A stretch of 20,029 nucleotides of DNA from Apostichopus parvimensis. Its lineage: Eukaryota > Echinodermata > Holothuroidea > Aspidochirotida > Stichopodidae. This document shows, piece after piece, positions 18,901 to 20,029 of the stretch. Under the pieces are notes generated by a model. It saw nothing but the letters and a program-made list of their open reading frames with translations. It was not told where the DNA came from and made no database searches. The position numbers were made by a program, and so were the translations under genes. Numbering within the stretch: the stretch's first letter is position 1; every line of letters begins with the position of its first letter. Location: contig KN892573.1 in the NCBI GenBank assembly GCA_000934455.1, forward strand, positions 5,211 through 25,239. Direction: 5' to 3'.

Positions 18901-20029
18901 GCAACAGACATTGAACTGGTATCGTAATCGCGTAGTTTAGGGTGGTTGAAAATATCGATATAAATAGTTGGAGTGCCCATGATGACGGTACATCTAAGGA
19001 AAAAATAACAATTTGTTGCTCATTGGCATTAACTTAGTCCCACGAGTTTATTTTCTTAGCAAACAAAGAGAACTAATAACATTACAAGTAACAACATTTA
19101 GTTACCAAGATACGCGTATATGGTGATACACAACTACTAGAATGTAACAATACGGGAATTTTCGACAACATTTTGGAAGGAATAAATTATGCTAACATTT
19201 TCAGCCAGTGGTGCTGAGTTGTTCAGTGGGTAACTTCTTTTCAACCTCAAACGAAATGGTTGGTCGGAATAGGGTAATATGTCTCAGAATGCACGTTTTG
19301 ACATTTTAAGTTTTACTATAGTGGAGGATACTCGCAGGCCCTCTACACGGGCAGTCGATTTCAAACGATCCCAGAAAGGCATGGTCACGTGCATCTCAAA
19401 CTGTTATAAATTCCTGAACCTGCGTCTTGATCGTATGTTGATCGACTGCTGTTGGTAAGTGTACTTCAATCTCCCATGAGTGCTAATATCCATTAAAACA
19501 GTTTTTGTTTCAATTTGTTATGGTATCAGTAAATAGACTTACGCCTAGTAAAACGGCATAAGTATACGCGTACAAGTAGAATCTTATGGGTAGGAAAACG
19601 ATTACAAGGGTTTTAGGCATCATTATGCATTTTCAACAGCTGTGTATATACATCAGATTACCAAAATACGAGAACGACTTCAAATCCAGGAGGTCGGGTG
19701 CGAGTTTACAGGAATGCTATAGGCCGTGCACGAGCACAAGTACGGACTTACGACAAGTCTGCTGCCTATCAGTTAATAATAAAAAGTAAACAAAACAGTG
19801 AGTTCTGACTAAAATTTTGACCAACCAGTTAGGGACAATTTACCTTACTCTGTATGGCAAGAACTATTTCACGAGCAAGTAACATACATCAGGTGTGCTC
19901 ACTTTTCATTTTGAATGGATTGAAGTATCTTCTCCGTCTCGTGACTAGGGGCGGGCAGGACACAAGTTGCTCCGTGGACCATCGCAGCTAAGCTACTCAC
20001 CACACATCCTCCACAATGATAGAGTGGTA
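15982..20029 (-). CDS. ACSF2: ACSF2-like mitochondrial acyl-CoA synthetase, C-terminal half (5' exons outside window)
   Basis: Seven exons read right to left: 20029-19903 (partial), 18993-18828, 18380-18273, 17915-17764, 17281-17140, 16705-16595 and 16101-15982, ending in a TAG at 15984-15982. They give 307 codons in continuous phase, matching the length of the equivalent part of human ACSF2 (about 615 residues). The family carries out fatty acid + ATP + CoA to acyl-CoA + AMP + PPi in the mitochondrial matrix, with medium-chain preference in mammals. Visible ANL-superfamily motifs in order are PLYHC (A4 region), [13 protein letters not shown] (A5), GEVCMRGY, the SGD motif (A7) split by an intron at 17764/17281, [11 protein letters not shown] (A8 hinge), and the C-terminal TLKIQK (A10). 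The catalytic lysine of A10 is kept, but the glycine before it is leucine. The ATP-binding P-loop and the mitochondrial targeting peptide would be in the missing upstream exons. The donor after 18273 is weak (GAG|GTTTGG) yet the only one that fits. No AATAAA signal was seen in the 140 bases after the stop. Confidence 0.93.
16102..17763 (-). other. Three ACSF2 introns without other features
   Basis: The introns are 17763-17282 (donor GTAAAC, acceptor TCTTCTTCAG), 17139-16706 (donor GTAAAG, acceptor GTCTAG) and 16594-16102 (donor GTCAGT, acceptor TTTTTCAG). The first and last have clear pyrimidine tracts. Exons 17281-17140 and 16705-16595 lie between them. I see no repeat, tRNA or additional coding signal in the introns. 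Confidence 0.75.
18021..18157 (+). repeat. Degenerate CCCGTC-type minisatellite
   Basis: A C/T-rich stretch is built from imperfect CCCGTC/TTCCCGT/CCGTCA units. It lies entirely within the ACSF2 intron between exons 18380-18273 and 17915-17764, so the transcript carries the GGGACG-like purine-rich complement. The open frames across it on both strands are artefacts of the simple repeat. Confidence 0.85.
18381..18827 (-). other. ACSF2 intron
   Basis: The donor is a strong GTGAGC after 18828 and the acceptor reads CTTCCATAG up to 18381. The open frame continuing past the donor (to 18723 on the minus strand) is intron read-through, not coding. No other feature is seen. Confidence 0.8.
18994..19902 (-). 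other. ACSF2 intron, about 0.9 kb
   Basis: The donor is GTGAGC after 19903 and the acceptor reads TTTTTTCCTTAG up to 18994. The split lysine codon (AA|A) joins the two exons in phase. No recognisable repeat or gene is seen inside. Confidence 0.8.

Noticed and set aside
1..20029. CRISPR array, operon, bacterial regulatory sites or toxin-antitoxin genes
   Set aside because: The window is eukaryotic with spliced genes. No regularly spaced repeats or compact gene clusters are present.

Overview
The window looks like nuclear DNA from an animal, most likely an invertebrate deuterostome, with an echinoderm as my best guess. The reasons are AT-rich DNA with GT...AG introns of a few hundred to about 1,100 bases, exons closely matching two animal lipid-metabolism families, a tRNA-derived SINE, a decayed non-LTR retrotransposon and many simple repeats. 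The organism call is inference; no marker here fixes the species.

Layout. (1) Positions 600-5402, minus strand: six coding exons of a FAXDC2-like fatty acid hydroxylase domain protein. The last exon lies beyond the left edge. (2) Positions 1-599, downstream of the last visible exon and probably inside its intron: a compact foldback element at 381-505. (3) Positions 5403-15300: about 10 kb with no convincing host gene. It holds a 5'-truncated, frameshifted LINE reverse-transcriptase remnant (8596-9173, flanked by a 10-bp direct repeat), one unexplained 92-codon open frame (6841-7119), C-tracts, hairpins and a striking excess of the word TACTGTA. (4) Positions 15310-15464, plus strand: a frameshifted orphan exon that reads as an ACSF2 N-terminal segment, opposite in strand to the neighbouring ACSF2 gene. 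(5) Positions 15632-about 15840, plus strand: a tRNA-derived SINE. (6) Positions 15982-20029, minus strand: the C-terminal half (307 codons, seven exons) of an ACSF2-like mitochondrial acyl-CoA synthetase. Its N-terminal exons lie beyond the right edge.

The two genes are in the same orientation, ACSF2-like upstream and FAXDC2-like downstream. Both act on lipids: ACSF2 activates fatty acids to acyl-CoA in mitochondria, and FAXDC2-type proteins are ER membrane di-iron oxygenases related to sterol and fatty acid hydroxylases. A separation of about 10.6 kb and different organelles give no evidence of joint regulation.

I found no sign of a new enzymatic or defence system. The most informative anomaly is the inverted ACSF2 exon fragment beside the ACSF2 3' end, followed by the Gly-to-Leu change in that gene's A10 motif. 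Exon boundaries were worked out by hand from reading-frame continuity, splice signals and remembered family similarity, so they need transcript support.
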